Of a DNA stretch of 64,000 nt, positions 24,832 through 33,761 are shown piece by piece. How positions within the stretch are numbered: the first letter of the stretch is position 1; each line of letters opens with the position of its first letter. Source of the stretch: Plantibacter flavus (GTDB lineage Bacteria; Actinomycetota; Actinomycetes; Actinomycetales; Microbacteriaceae); assembly GCF_900177615.1 (NCBI RefSeq), contig NZ_FXAP01000006.1, positions 265,329-329,328 of the forward strand. Reading direction: 5' to 3'. The position numbers were made by a program, and so were the translations under genes. The notes below the pieces were generated by a model. The model was not told the origin of the DNA. It did not search any database and was given only the letters and a program-made list of their open reading frames with translations.

Positions 24832-25427
24832 ACCTGACCCGTCCCGTCGAGCCCGAGGATGAGCAGTAGCCGGTCCAGCGCGGCGAGCTGGGCCGAGGCG
24901 TCGTAGTGGTCGTCGTCGGCTGTGCTCAGGGTGCTGACGCCCTCGATGAAGCCGACGACGACGGTGGCCGTCGCGGCGACCTCGGCCTCGGTGAGCTCGG
25001 GGCGGATCCCGGCCACGAGGCGCCGGGTGCGGGCGACGAACACGCCATGACCCGCACGGTGCCGTTCGGCCAGGACCTCGTCGTCGAGGGCCGCCGCGAG
25101 GTAGCCGAGCCAGACCCGGGCCTCCTGGCGCGTCTCGTCCGTGAGTGAGAGGGCCTGCCGGAGGACGGCGCGCAGCGCGTCGCGCGGGGTCGCGGCTTCG
25201 GCTTCGAGCGCCTCGGTCCGCGCCGCCGTCCGGTCGTGGAGCAGGTCTCTAGCGTGCAGCAGGAGCGCGCGCTTGTCGGGGAAGCGATGGAGGACGAGAC
25301 CGGTCGTGCACCCGGCCTGCTCCGCGACCGCGCGGAGGGTCAACCCGTGCGGCCCGCGTTCACCCAGTACCTCCCAGACCGCGCGCGAGATCCGCGCCTG
25401 GGCATCGGGGTCCATCGTCCTGGCCAT
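24828..25427 (-). CDS. TetR-family transcriptional regulator
   Basis: Repressor of 199 residues. The N-terminal DNA-binding domain reads ISRAVWEVLGERGPHGLTLRAVAEQAGCTTGLVLHRFPDKRALL across about residues 13-56 (helix-turn-helix in the middle). The C-terminal ligand domain is helical, with WLGYLAAALDDEVLAERHR recalling BetI-type regulators. It is divergent from a GNAT gene at 25491, and an inverted repeat in the 63-bp gap is the likely operator. It forms a two-gene unit with the GNAT gene at 24328. Confidence 0.88.
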   Translation of the reverse strand: MARTMDPDAQARISRAVWEVLGERGPHGLTLRAVAEQAGCTTGLVLHRFPDKRALLLHARDLLHDRTAARTEALEAEAATPRDALRAVLRQALSLTDETRQEARVWLGYLAAALDDEVLAERHRAGHGVFVARTRRLVAGIRPELTEAEVAATATVVVGFIEGVSTLSTADDDHYDASAQLAALDRLLLILGLDGTGQV

Positions 25428-25454
25428 GTCGTCACCACCTCGGAACCGATGTTA

Positions 25455-25472
25455 CCGTAATGCTTGTTACGG
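25455..25472. promoter_or_regulatory. Palindromic operator between TetR and GNAT genes
   Basis: CCGTAA (25455-25460) and TTACGG (25467-25472) form a perfect inverted repeat with a 6-bp centre, in the AT-richest part of the divergent tetR/GNAT intergenic region. Size and place fit a TetR operator covering both promoters. Confidence 0.6.
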
Positions 25473-25490
25473 AATAACTGGAGGACACGC

Positions 25491-25949
25491 ATGACGATCA
25501 GGATCAGCCGGGTGGCGTGGGACGACGAGGCGGGAACCGCGCTGCGGGCCGCCCAACGCCGCGAACTCGACGCGCGATACGGAAGCGACGATCACGAACC
25601 CGGGACACCGCCGACCGCAGCCGACATCACGCTCTTCCTGGTCGCCAGCGACGTCGACGACGCCCCGCTCGGTTGCGGCGGCCTGCGGATGCTCGGCGAG
25701 GGGAGCGCGGAGATCAAGCGCATGTACGTCGTCGAGCACGCCCGGGGGACCGGCGTCGCCATCGCGCTCCTCCGTGCACTCGAGGACGAGGCGCGGCGGC
25801 TCGGACTGGGGCAGCTCCTCCTCGAGACCGGCACGGAGCAGCCGGACGCGATGCGCTTCTACGAGCGCGAGGGGTACCACCCGATCGAAGCGTTCGGGCC
25901 GTACGTCGACGAGCCCCGGTCGCGCTGCTACGCGCGCGACCTGGGCTGA
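25491..25949 (+). CDS. GNAT-family N-acetyltransferase
   Basis: Compact 152-residue acetyltransferase. Motif A is EIKRMYVVEHARGTGVAIALLRALEDEA and motif B is MRFYEREGYHPIEAFGPYV, the pattern of small-molecule GNATs such as MarR-linked acetyltransferases. The N-terminal half has LGCGGLRMLGEGSAE. ATG 25491 is led by GGAGGAC; an earlier in-frame ATG at 25464 falls inside the operator region. Probably repressed by the divergent TetR. Substrate unknown. Confidence 0.87.
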   Translation: MTIRISRVAWDDEAGTALRAAQRRELDARYGSDDHEPGTPPTAADITLFLVASDVDDAPLGCGGLRMLGEGSAEIKRMYVVEHARGTGVAIALLRALEDEARRLGLGQLLLETGTEQPDAMRFYEREGYHPIEAFGPYVDEPRSRCYARDLG

Positions 25950-25953
25950 GGCC

Positions 25954-26625
25954 TCAGCCTTCGAGCGAGGCGAAGCGTTCGATGTCGGCGGACGTGCCGG
26001 AGACGATGATGAGGTCGTGGTTCGACACGACGGTGTCGGCGGTCGCGTAGGTGAACGGCTTCCCCGGTGACTTCACCCCGACGACGGTGATCCGGTACTT
26101 GGTGCGGACGCCCGACTCCGTCAGGTTCAGCCCGCGGATGGGCTTCGGCGGGTACATCTTGACGAGCGCGAAGTCGTCGTCGAACTGGATGAAGTCGAGC
26201 ATGCGGCCCGACACGAGGTGGGCGACGCGTTCGCCGGCCTCGCGCTCGGGGTAGATGACGTGGCTCGCCCCCACCCGGGCGAGGATCTTGCCGTGCGACT
26301 GCGAGACGGCCTTGGCCCAGATCTGCGGGATCTTGAGGTCGACGAGGTTGGCGGTGATGAGCACGCTCGCCTCGATGGAGGAGCCGACCGCGACGACCGC
26401 GACCGAGAAGTCCTGCGCGCCGATCTGCCGGAGTGCCTCGATGTTCTTCGCGTCGGCCTGCACGGTGTGCGTGACCCGGTCGGACCACTTCTGCACGAGG
26501 TCGGAGTTGTCGTCGATCGCGAGCACCTCGCGGTCGAGGCGGTCGAGTTCGCCGGCACAGGCCGCACCGAACCGACCGAGTCCGATGACGAGGACCGGGG
26601 CGTCGTGCTTGATGCGGTCAACCAA
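25954..26625 (-). CDS. ktrA: Potassium uptake regulatory subunit KtrA/TrkA
   Basis: Cytoplasmic gating subunit of 223 residues for the KtrB channel. Residues about 8-130 form an RCK_N Rossmann domain (VLVIGLGRFGAACAGEL, AIDDNSDLV). Residues about 140-220 form RCK_C, which binds c-di-AMP in many actinobacterial and firmicute relatives. The start is TTG 26625, with GAGAGG 9 nt upstream; no ATG or GTG fits better. It overlaps the ktrB stop by 8 bp, so the rare TTG may tune the ratio through coupling. Confidence 0.9.
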   Translation of the reverse strand: MVDRIKHDAPVLVIGLGRFGAACAGELDRLDREVLAIDDNSDLVQKWSDRVTHTVQADAKNIEALRQIGAQDFSVAVVAVGSSIEASVLITANLVDLKIPQIWAKAVSQSHGKILARVGASHVIYPEREAGERVAHLVSGRMLDFIQFDDDFALVKMYPPKPIRGLNLTESGVRTKYRITVVGVKSPGKPFTYATADTVVSNHDLIIVSGTSADIERFASLEG

Positions 26626-28060
26626 CGATGGGCCTCTCTTCGGGTCGTTTGAACAGCTGGCCGCTCTGACTCGCGGCCACGGCTGCAGCGAGTGTCACTG
26701 TACCAACGCGGCCCAGGAACATGGTGACGGCGAGGACGTACACTCCGGCGTCGGGCAGGTCCGCGACGAGTCCGGTGCTCAGCCCGACGGTCGCGAAGGC
26801 GGAGATGACGTCGAACAGCACGTGGTCGAGCGGAGCCTTCGTCATCTGCAGGATGACGATCGTCGACAGGGCGACGATCGTCGCACCCCAGAGGACGACG
26901 CTGACCGCGACGCGGAGCACGTCCTGCGGGATCCGGCGGCGGAAGACCTCGACACCCTCGCGGCCCCGGGCCTCGGCGAACGCGGCCAGGAACAGCACGG
27001 CGAGCGTCGTGACCTTGATGCCGCCGGCGGTCGAGGCGGAACCACCGCCGATGAACATGAGCATGTCGGCGACGAGCAGGGTCGAGCCGTTGAGGTCGCC
27101 GATGTCCACGGTGGAGAAGCCACCCGACCGCGTCATGGCCGACAGGAAGAACCCCTGGAAGATCGTGTCCCAGAGGTTCCACTTGTTCCAGGTCTCGGGG
27201 TTGTTGAACTCGAGCAGGATGAAGGCGAGCGCCCCGGCGAAGAACAGGATGATCGTCGTGACGAGCGTGAGCTTGACGTGCAGCGACCAGCGGCTCGGCC
27301 GACGGAAGTTGCGGCTCAGCGCGTAGATGACCGGGAAGCCGATGCTGCCGAGGAAGACCCCGAGCATGAGGATGCTGAGGAACCAGTAGTCGTTCTCGAA
27401 GGCCGCGAGGCCCTCGGCGTTCGGCGTGAAACCCGTGTTGGTGAAGGCCATGGCGGCGTAGTAGACGCTGTTCCAGGCGGCGTCCCAGGGGTTGATGCCG
27501 TCGAGCAGCATGCGCGGGAAGAGCAGGACCGCCAGGGCCGCCTCGATCACGAGGGCGCTGACGGCGACGGTGACGAGCAGGTTGCCGATCTCCCCGAGCC
27601 GGACGGCCTGACCCTCGGCGACGGGGCCGTGGTGCGACCGCAGGGGGTTCGTGTCGCTCGCCGCCATGAGCTTCTGGCGGAGCCCGAGTCGTCGTGCGAT
27701 CACGAACCCGAGGATCGAGGCCAGGGTCAGGACGCCGAGCGCGCCGATCTGGACGCCGATGAACACGAGCACGTGACCGAAGAGCGACCAGTGCGTGGCC
27801 ATGTCGACGGTCGAGAGCCCGGTGACGCAGATGACGGAGACGGCGGTGAAGAGCGCGTCGGCGATCGGGGTCACCTGGCGGTCGGCGCTCGCGATGGGGA
27901 GCGAGAACAGCATCGTGAAGACGAAGATCAGGAAGCTGAACACGAGGATGGCGAACCGCGAGGTCGACTTCGCGGCGAAGTCGCTGACGGCCTCCCTGAC
28001 CCTCGCGAGTCCGTGACGGACGGTGATCGAGGGACGACGACCCATGGCATTGCCGCTCAT
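26618..28060 (-). CDS. ktrB: TrkH/KtrB-type potassium transporter
   Basis: Membrane potassium translocating subunit of 480 residues. Four pore motifs are readable: ISVICVTGLSTVD-like SVICVTGLST, AMAFTNTGFTPN, AMTRSGGFSTVD and ATVGLSTGL, each with the selectivity-filter Gly. Ten or so helices span the protein. ATG 28060 has GAGGGG upstream and follows the family N-terminus; longer readings run into the divergent ArsR gene. It forms an operon with ktrA. Na+-dependent K+ uptake for osmotic and turgor control is the family role. Confidence 0.93.
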   Translation of the reverse strand: MSGNAMGRRPSITVRHGLARVREAVSDFAAKSTSRFAILVFSFLIFVFTMLFSLPIASADRQVTPIADALFTAVSVICVTGLSTVDMATHWSLFGHVLVFIGVQIGALGVLTLASILGFVIARRLGLRQKLMAASDTNPLRSHHGPVAEGQAVRLGEIGNLLVTVAVSALVIEAALAVLLFPRMLLDGINPWDAAWNSVYYAAMAFTNTGFTPNAEGLAAFENDYWFLSILMLGVFLGSIGFPVIYALSRNFRRPSRWSLHVKLTLVTTIILFFAGALAFILLEFNNPETWNKWNLWDTIFQGFFLSAMTRSGGFSTVDIGDLNGSTLLVADMLMFIGGGSASTAGGIKVTTLAVLFLAAFAEARGREGVEVFRRRIPQDVLRVAVSVVLWGATIVALSTIVILQMTKAPLDHVLFDVISAFATVGLSTGLVADLPDAGVYVLAVTMFLGRVGTVTLAAAVAASQSGQLFKRPEERPIVG

Positions 28061-28132
28061 CTGACCCCTCAACACCTCAGGACTGCGCCGGAGGCAATGG
28101 TACTCCGTGCGCTCCATCACTATCGTTGGAGC

Positions 28133-28537
28133 ATGGCCGACATTTTCGACGTGATCGCTGACACCACCAGGCGGGACATCCTCGCGCTGCTGCTCGAACG
28201 GCACGGTGGCACCGGGACGAGCGTCTCCGAGATCGTCGCGCAGCTCGGCCTCAGCCAGCCGACGGTGTCCAAGCATCTCAAGGTCCTGCGCGAGGCAGAG
28301 CTCGTGGAGGTGCGCGAGGAGGGCCAGCACCGCTACTACAGCCTGGACTCGGCGCCGCTCGAGGACGTGGAGGACTGGCTCATCCCGTTCCTCAGCGTCG
28401 ACTACCAGGACGACGGTGTCGATTTCGCGGCGCTGTCACTCCCGGACCAGGCCAAGGCGGTCGCGGGATCGGTCGGCAAGGTCGCCGCGGACGTGACCCA
28501 TGCGGTGCAGTCGGTCACGAAGAAGCTCCGCCCGTAG
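28133..28537 (+). CDS. ArsR-type winged-helix regulator
   Basis: Regulator of 134 residues. The N-terminal winged helix is DVIADTTRRDILALLLE, SVSEIVAQLGLSQPTVSKHLKVLREAELV and EEGQHRYYSLD, typical of metal-independent ArsR proteins: there is no CxC metal site. The last 45 residues (DFAALSLPDQAKAVAGSVGKVAADV) form an amphipathic extension not usual in ArsR. ATG lies 6 nt after TATCGT (28121-28126). It is divergent from ktrB, so control of potassium uptake is possible but only inferred. Confidence 0.85.
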   Translation: MADIFDVIADTTRRDILALLLERHGGTGTSVSEIVAQLGLSQPTVSKHLKVLREAELVEVREEGQHRYYSLDSAPLEDVEDWLIPFLSVDYQDDGVDFAALSLPDQAKAVAGSVGKVAADVTHAVQSVTKKLRP

Positions 28538-28658
28538 CCTGCCCCCCGTTCACACAGGGGATGTACAGGGCGGGCGTCGGCCCTCTAGAGTTGCCATGCG
28601 GCGTTCCGGTCCTCGGGGCGCCGTTCAAGCGGGTTTCCAGAGGCGCGGGAGGGGTTCG

Positions 28659-28853
28659 ATGACGCAGGACACTGCCGACGTCCGCTTCCTCACCGTGGCC
28701 GAAGTCGCCGAGATGATGCGGGTGTCCAAGATGACCGTGTATCGCCTGGTGCATTCGGGGGAGCTCCCGGCCATCCGGTTCGGGAAGTCGTTCCGGGTGC
28801 CGGAGACCGCCGTCGACGCCGTCCGGCAGCGCCCGGTCGCCGACGTCGGCTGA
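28659..28853 (+). CDS. BldC-like / excisionase-family DNA-binding protein
   Basis: Tiny 64-residue MerR-type winged-helix protein. The core FLTVAEVAEMMRVSKMTVYRLV is the helix-turn-helix, and GELPAIRFGKSFRVPETAVDAV is the wing, as in BldC and Xis-like proteins. ATG 28659 has GGGAGGGG upstream. BldC relatives bind DNA as multimers and control development or growth transitions in Streptomyces. The same gene pair, this protein followed by bS22, is a conserved actinobacterial neighbourhood to my knowledge. A TAGAGT about 70 bp upstream is a possible -10. Confidence 0.85.
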   Translation: MTQDTADVRFLTVAEVAEMMRVSKMTVYRLVHSGELPAIRFGKSFRVPETAVDAVRQRPVADVG

Positions 28854-28917
28854 GGCGTTTCCCGCTCCTAGCAGCCTGCAGGCGTACGGCGTGTGAACGA
28901 CGCGCGCTGCAATCGGC

Positions 28918-28923
28918 TAGACT
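28918..28923 (+). promoter_or_regulatory. -10 box for bS22
   Basis: TAGACT at 28918-28923 would give a start near 28930 and a leader of about 63 nt ending in GAGGT before the GTG. The -35 region has no consensus. Confidence 0.4.
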
Positions 28924-28992
28924 GGCAACAAGACTTGTTCTCTTCGGTCGCGATCCCTGCGGCCAAGCCCCCCAATTCTGTGAGGTAAATCC

Positions 28993-29091
28993 GTGGGTTC
29001 TGTTATCAAGAAGCGCCGCAAGCGTATGGCGAAGAAGAAGCACCGCAAGCTGCTTCGCAAGACCCGTCACCAGCGCCGCAACAAGAAGTAG
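28993..29091 (+). CDS. 30S ribosomal protein bS22
   Basis: A 32-residue, extremely basic ribosomal protein (GSVIKKRRKRMAKKKHRK at its start; 19 Lys/Arg in all), too short for most ORF callers. It matches the actinobacterial bS22 (AURKAIP1/COX24 domain) seen near the decoding centre in mycobacterial ribosomes. The GTG start at 28993 is preceded by GAGGT at a normal distance. A clear terminator hairpin follows 44 bp after the stop. Confidence 0.93.
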   Translation: MGSVIKKRRKRMAKKKHRKLLRKTRHQRRNKK

Positions 29092-29134
29092 CCGGCTGCT
29101 CCGTTCGGAGCGCCTGACGACTCTTCGTCCACCG

Positions 29135-29165
29135 GAAGCGCCTACCCATTGGGGTAAGGCGCTTT
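29135..29165 (+). terminator. Rho-independent terminator of bS22
   Basis: AAGCGCC-TACCC pairs with GGGTA-AGGCGCTT around a short ATTG loop, ending in TTTCT on the plus strand. Confidence 0.85.
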
Positions 29166-29336
29166 CTGGCGTTGTCGAGGTGCTCGTCTCGTTCGCCGGT
29201 CGTGGCGGGGGTCTCCGCGGGTCGAGTGGCGTCGAGGTTCCTCCACAGGCGAGGCCGGACGGGACTGATCCACAGCGCGTCGCGGCACGCGGTCCGTCGC
29301 CCCGAGATCGTCGGCGGTCCTTCGTAGGTTCGTCGC

Positions 29337-29645
29337 ATGACCCGCGATCTCCCGCCAACCGTCCACCGCAACCGACGCGAGCTCGCGTACCGGGTGCCGT
29401 TCGTCGTCGAACGAGACGACGCACCTCGCTATCGACTCCGGAACGTCGGTGACGAAGCCGTGCACTGGGTCGTGCTGCGCCTGATCGGGCCCGGACTCCT
29501 CGCCCCACTGGAACCGTGTCGGTTGACGCCGGGGAGCGCCCTGGAGTTCGAGGTGTTGGGCACCGAGCTGGCCCGCGCGACCAGTGTGCAGGTGTCCTGG
29601 TTCCGTCCCGGTGGTCACCAGTACCTCTGGCGGGTCACCTTCTGA
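29337..29645 (+). CDS. Conserved hypothetical protein
   Basis: Soluble 102-residue protein of unknown function. It appears to be a single beta-sandwich-like domain (RVPFVVERDDAPRYRLRNVG, TPGSALEFEVLGTEL, VQVSWFRPGGHQYLWRVTF), with no signal peptide, cysteines or enzymatic motif. Base and codon composition fit the neighbours, so it is probably real. ATG lies 6 nt after TAGGTT (29325-29330), the leaderless pattern. It converges with the XRE gene. Confidence 0.6.
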   Translation: MTRDLPPTVHRNRRELAYRVPFVVERDDAPRYRLRNVGDEAVHWVVLRLIGPGLLAPLEPCRLTPGSALEFEVLGTELARATSVQVSWFRPGGHQYLWRVTF

Positions 29646-29687
29646 TGGACGCCGGCGGGTGGAGGGGAGTGGTCTCCGACGCGCGGG

Positions 29688-29990
29688 TCAGCGTTCCTGG
29701 TCGCGGCGAGCGGCCAGCAGATCGCGTGCCGTCAGCTTGTGCGCCCGCCCCGGGTACATGTCGGCGTTGAGGCCCGTGATGAACGGGGCCGGGTCGAGGT
29801 CGAGCGCGGTACTCAGCCGGACGAGCGTCTCCACGCTCGGGTGCACCTGCCCTCGCTCGATCTTGCCGATGTTCGTCCAGTGCATCCCGGCCAGCACGCC
29901 CAGGTCCTCGAGGGTCAGCTGTCGCTCGTTGCGGGCGGCCCGCAACCGCTCGCCGAGGATGGTCGCGGCTTCCGAATGTGTAGGCATCAC
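29688..29990 (-). CDS. XRE-family helix-turn-helix regulator
   Basis: Small DNA-binding protein of 99-100 residues. The HTH_3 domain spans about residues 13-70: LGERLRAARNERQLTLEDLGVLAGMHWTNIGKIERGQ in register with Cro/C1 proteins, then SVETLVRLSTALDLDP. The short basic tail (ARDLLAARRDQER) has no known domain. GTG 29990 or the adjacent ATG 29987 may start it; no Shine-Dalgarno is visible. Target unknown; no toxin or restriction gene sits beside it. Confidence 0.82.
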   Translation of the reverse strand: MMPTHSEAATILGERLRAARNERQLTLEDLGVLAGMHWTNIGKIERGQVHPSVETLVRLSTALDLDPAPFITGLNADMYPGRAHKLTARDLLAARRDQER

Positions 29991-30179
29991 TCAATGACAA
30001 CGGACCTCGACCGGCGCATGCCAGAGTGTCTGAGCCTGATGGTTTCACTCCACATGGTTCTCAGTCCTGGGTTCAACGGCATCATCATTCCGGCATCGTG
30101 TCAGATGCCTTCGTGAAACACCACACGTGTCGGCTCCCTGGATGTGCTGCGACCTCGGGCACCCCGTACAGTTGTGGAG

Positions 30180-30440
30180 GTGTCCACTCTGCACGTCACG
30201 CTCATCGGCAAGCCCGGCTGTCACCTCTGCGACGACGCCCGTGCCGTGATCGACGAGGTGGTCGCAGGCCTCCCGTCCGACGGCCCGACGATCGAACGCG
30301 AGGAGCTCTCGATCCTCGACGATCCCGCGCTCCACGACCGCCACTGGGAGGAGATCCCCGTCGTCCTCATCGACGGCAGGGTCCACAACTACTGGCGCAT
30401 CGACCCCGACCGCTTGCGGTCCGCGTTGCTCGCCGACTGA
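30180..30440 (+). CDS. Glutaredoxin-family thiol protein
   Basis: Thioredoxin-fold protein of 86 residues. The redox motif is GKPGCHLCDDA (C-H-L-C), with cis-Pro in EIPVVLIDG, matching the DUF836/YruB-like glutaredoxins. No export signal, so it acts in the cytoplasm. GTG 30180 is chosen because TACAGT (30167-30172) ends 7 nt earlier and no Shine-Dalgarno has proper spacing. An ATG at 30144 would lie upstream of that promoter. The next gene follows 40 bp on. Confidence 0.82.
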   Translation: MSTLHVTLIGKPGCHLCDDARAVIDEVVAGLPSDGPTIEREELSILDDPALHDRHWEEIPVVLIDGRVHNYWRIDPDRLRSALLAD

Positions 30441-30480
30441 TCCGCACGTCCATCCATCCACATCGACCCTTGGGGGCCCA

Positions 30481-30789
30481 GTGACCATCCGCCACATCGT
30501 CAGTTGGAAGCTGGCAGCTACGGACGACGCCGAGCGCGACGCGGCGTTCGCCACCATGCAGTCCGAACTCGAGGCACTCGCCGGGTTCATGCCGGACGAC
30601 ATCGAGCGCCTCCAGGTCGGGCGCAACATCGCCTACCCCGAGAGCAACTGGGACGTCGTGCTGGTCGGCGACTACCCGAGCCTCGAGGCGCTGGAGCGCT
30701 ACCAGGTCCACCCGGAGCACGTCCGCGTGGTGCAGATCGTCCGTCAGCTCGTCGTTGAGCGCTCCGCGGTCGACTTCCAGCTCGATTGA
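30481..30789 (+). CDS. Dabb-family stress-responsive protein
   Basis: Single-domain dimeric alpha/beta-barrel protein of 102 residues. The IRHIVSWKLA start, the helix FATMQSELEALAGFMPD, and DVVLVGDYPSLEALERYQVHPEH are the Dabb pattern. Relatives range from plant stress proteins to small cyclases or isomerases; no catalytic assignment is possible. GTG start with GGGGGCC upstream. Probably expressed with the glutaredoxin gene. Confidence 0.83.
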   Translation: MTIRHIVSWKLAATDDAERDAAFATMQSELEALAGFMPDDIERLQVGRNIAYPESNWDVVLVGDYPSLEALERYQVHPEHVRVVQIVRQLVVERSAVDFQLD

Positions 30790-30807
30790 GCCCCGCGCGC
30801 GCAGGAC

Positions 30808-31467
30808 TCAGGCCATGACGCCGACGGCGACGGTGCCGTCGAACTCGTCGTCGCGGACGATCGACGCCGTGAGGCCCGCCGCCCGCATGAGCGCGGCGGT
30901 CTCGGGGGCCTGACGTTCGCTCGTCTCGATCAGGACGGCGCCGGTCGGCGAGAGCCAGTCGGGGGTCTGCATGATGATCCGACGCTGCACGTCGAGCCCG
31001 TCGGCGCCGCCGTCGAGGGCGATCACGGCTTCGTGCTCCCTGGCCTCCGGGGGCATCGTGGCCATCGACGCCGACGGTACATAGGGAGCGTTCGCGAGCA
31101 GGAGGTCCACGCGCCCCGCGAGCGCCCCGGGGAGCCCGTCGAACAGGTCTCCGGGCAGGGCGTGCCCACCGAGTGGCTCGACGTTGCGCCGGGCGCAGTA
31201 CACCGCGGCGAGGTCGATGTCCGACGCCCAGAGGTCGATCGGGCCGGGCGCCTCGGTGAGGAGTGCACTCCCGACGGCCGCGGCGCCGCAGCAGAGCTCG
31301 ACGACTGTCGAACCGTTCCGGAGGCGTGGGAGGGCGACGTCGACCAGGAGCTCGGTCCGTCGCCTCGGCACGAAGACCCCGTCCGCGACGACCACCCGGC
31401 GGCCTCGGAACGCGACCCAGCCGAGGACGTGTTCGAGCGGCCGTCCGGCGACCCGTGCTGCGACCAT
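30808..31467 (-). CDS. PrmC/HemK-like N5-glutamine methyltransferase
   Basis: SAM-dependent methyltransferase of the PrmC type, which modifies glutamine in release factors or similar proteins. The SAM motif is VVELCCGAAAVGSALL. The usual catalytic NPPY is replaced by NAPYVP, as in a known actinobacterial branch. ATG 31467 gives 219 residues, but the same frame is open upstream to 31615 and encodes a good HemK-like N-terminal helix (GCVFAEDEAALLLAEAPDHG). The true protein therefore probably begins near 31596, where only CTG (31596) or ATC (31593) is available, overlapping the DUF1508 stop. Confidence 0.8.
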   Translation of the reverse strand: MVAARVAGRPLEHVLGWVAFRGRRVVVADGVFVPRRRTELLVDVALPRLRNGSTVVELCCGAAAVGSALLTEAPGPIDLWASDIDLAAVYCARRNVEPLGGHALPGDLFDGLPGALAGRVDLLLANAPYVPSASMATMPPEAREHEAVIALDGGADGLDVQRRIIMQTPDWLSPTGAVLIETSERQAPETAALMRAAGLTASIVRDDEFDGTVAVGVMA

Positions 31468-31592
31468 CCGTTCGAGTCGTCCGTGATCAGGTGCCTCGGC
31501 CAGCAGGAGTGCCGCTTCGTCCTCGGCGAAGACGCACCCCGCGGTCCGCAGTCGCTCGACGAGCGCCGCCGCGTGCTCCGGGTCGACCTCGA

Positions 31593-31775
31593 TCAGGAGT
31601 CGCGCTCGACGATCACTGCATCAGCCGCGTTGGCCCGTACGGAGGCGATGCCCTGGTGAGCCGCGGCCTTCGTCGTGTAGCTCTCGGAACTGGCGATCAC
31701 CTCGCCGTTCGCCGCCTTGAGATTGAAGCGGTATCCGCCGCTCTTGTCCTGGAACACCTCGAACTTGCCAGCCAT
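31593..31775 (-). CDS. DUF1508 (YegP-family) protein
   Basis: Small 60-residue protein with one YegP repeat: FEVFQDKSGGYRFNLKAANG, EVIASSESYTTKAAAHQGI, SVRANA. E. coli YegP has two such repeats; function is unknown though linked to stress. GAGGAG precedes the ATG. It lies directly upstream of, and its stop overlaps the likely start of, the methyltransferase gene, so the two may be translationally coupled. Confidence 0.88.
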   Translation of the reverse strand: MAGKFEVFQDKSGGYRFNLKAANGEVIASSESYTTKAAAHQGIASVRANAADAVIVERDS

Positions 31776-31864
31776 GCTGCACTCCTCGATTGCACCGCGC
31801 GAACACGCGACAGGTGTCCGTCAGAAGTCAATATAGGCCGGACCGTCGTCGGGCACCAGGGTGT

Positions 31865-32317
31865 CTACAGCTGTTCTGCGGCGGCGAGCACACCGGGCAG
31901 CCAGGCGAGCGCGACGTCCTTCTTGCGCTCGAACCCGCCGTCGTCGTGCAGACCGAACTCGCCGAAGCGGGTCGCGCCGTGCTCGGTGAGGATGGCGTCG
32001 AGCAGCGAGCTGCCCTGGTTGTACGTGTCCTCGTAGCTGCTGTCGCCCAGCCCGAAGATGGCGTACCGGAGCCCGTCGAGCTCGACGTCGGACTCCTCGA
32101 GCGCCTCGTAGAAGATCTGGCCGGTCTCACCGAGGAGGCCGTCGCCGTACGTCGACGTGATGAAGATGTGGATCTCGTCGGTCGACAGCTCCGCGGGGTC
32201 GACGTCGCCGAGGTCGACGACGCGCCACTGGTGCTGTGAACCGATGGCCTTGCCGAGGTCGCCGGCGAGGCGTTCGGCGTTGCCGGATTCGGTCCCGTAC
32301 AGGATGACGATCTGCAT
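31865..32317 (-). CDS. Flavodoxin-domain protein (MioC-like)
   Basis: FMN-binding electron carrier of 150 residues. The phosphate loop is LYGTESGNAE, the flavin loops are TSTYGDGLLGETG and IFGLGDSSYEDTYNQG. MioC-like proteins donate electrons to enzymes such as biotin synthase. AAGGA precedes the ATG. It lies 18 bp downstream of aspS on the same strand and is probably co-transcribed. Confidence 0.88.
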   Translation of the reverse strand: MQIVILYGTESGNAERLAGDLGKAIGSQHQWRVVDLGDVDPAELSTDEIHIFITSTYGDGLLGETGQIFYEALEESDVELDGLRYAIFGLGDSSYEDTYNQGSSLLDAILTEHGATRFGEFGLHDDGGFERKKDVALAWLPGVLAAAEQL

Positions 32318-32335
32318 GGCGTCCTTCTTGCGGGG

Positions 32336-33676
<1,341 letters not shown>

Positions 33677-33761
33677 CCCGACAGCTTAGCCGTCGCTCGT
33701 GGCTCCGACCTGGACGGAGGTCACGGTGAATCCGCAGCTTGGGGAAACGTACACTTGGAGG

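Noticed and set aside
28500..28658. N-terminal extension of the BldC-like protein
   Set aside because: The extension overlaps the ArsR stop and is Arg/Ser-rich, while ATG 28659 has a strong ribosome site and matches the family length.
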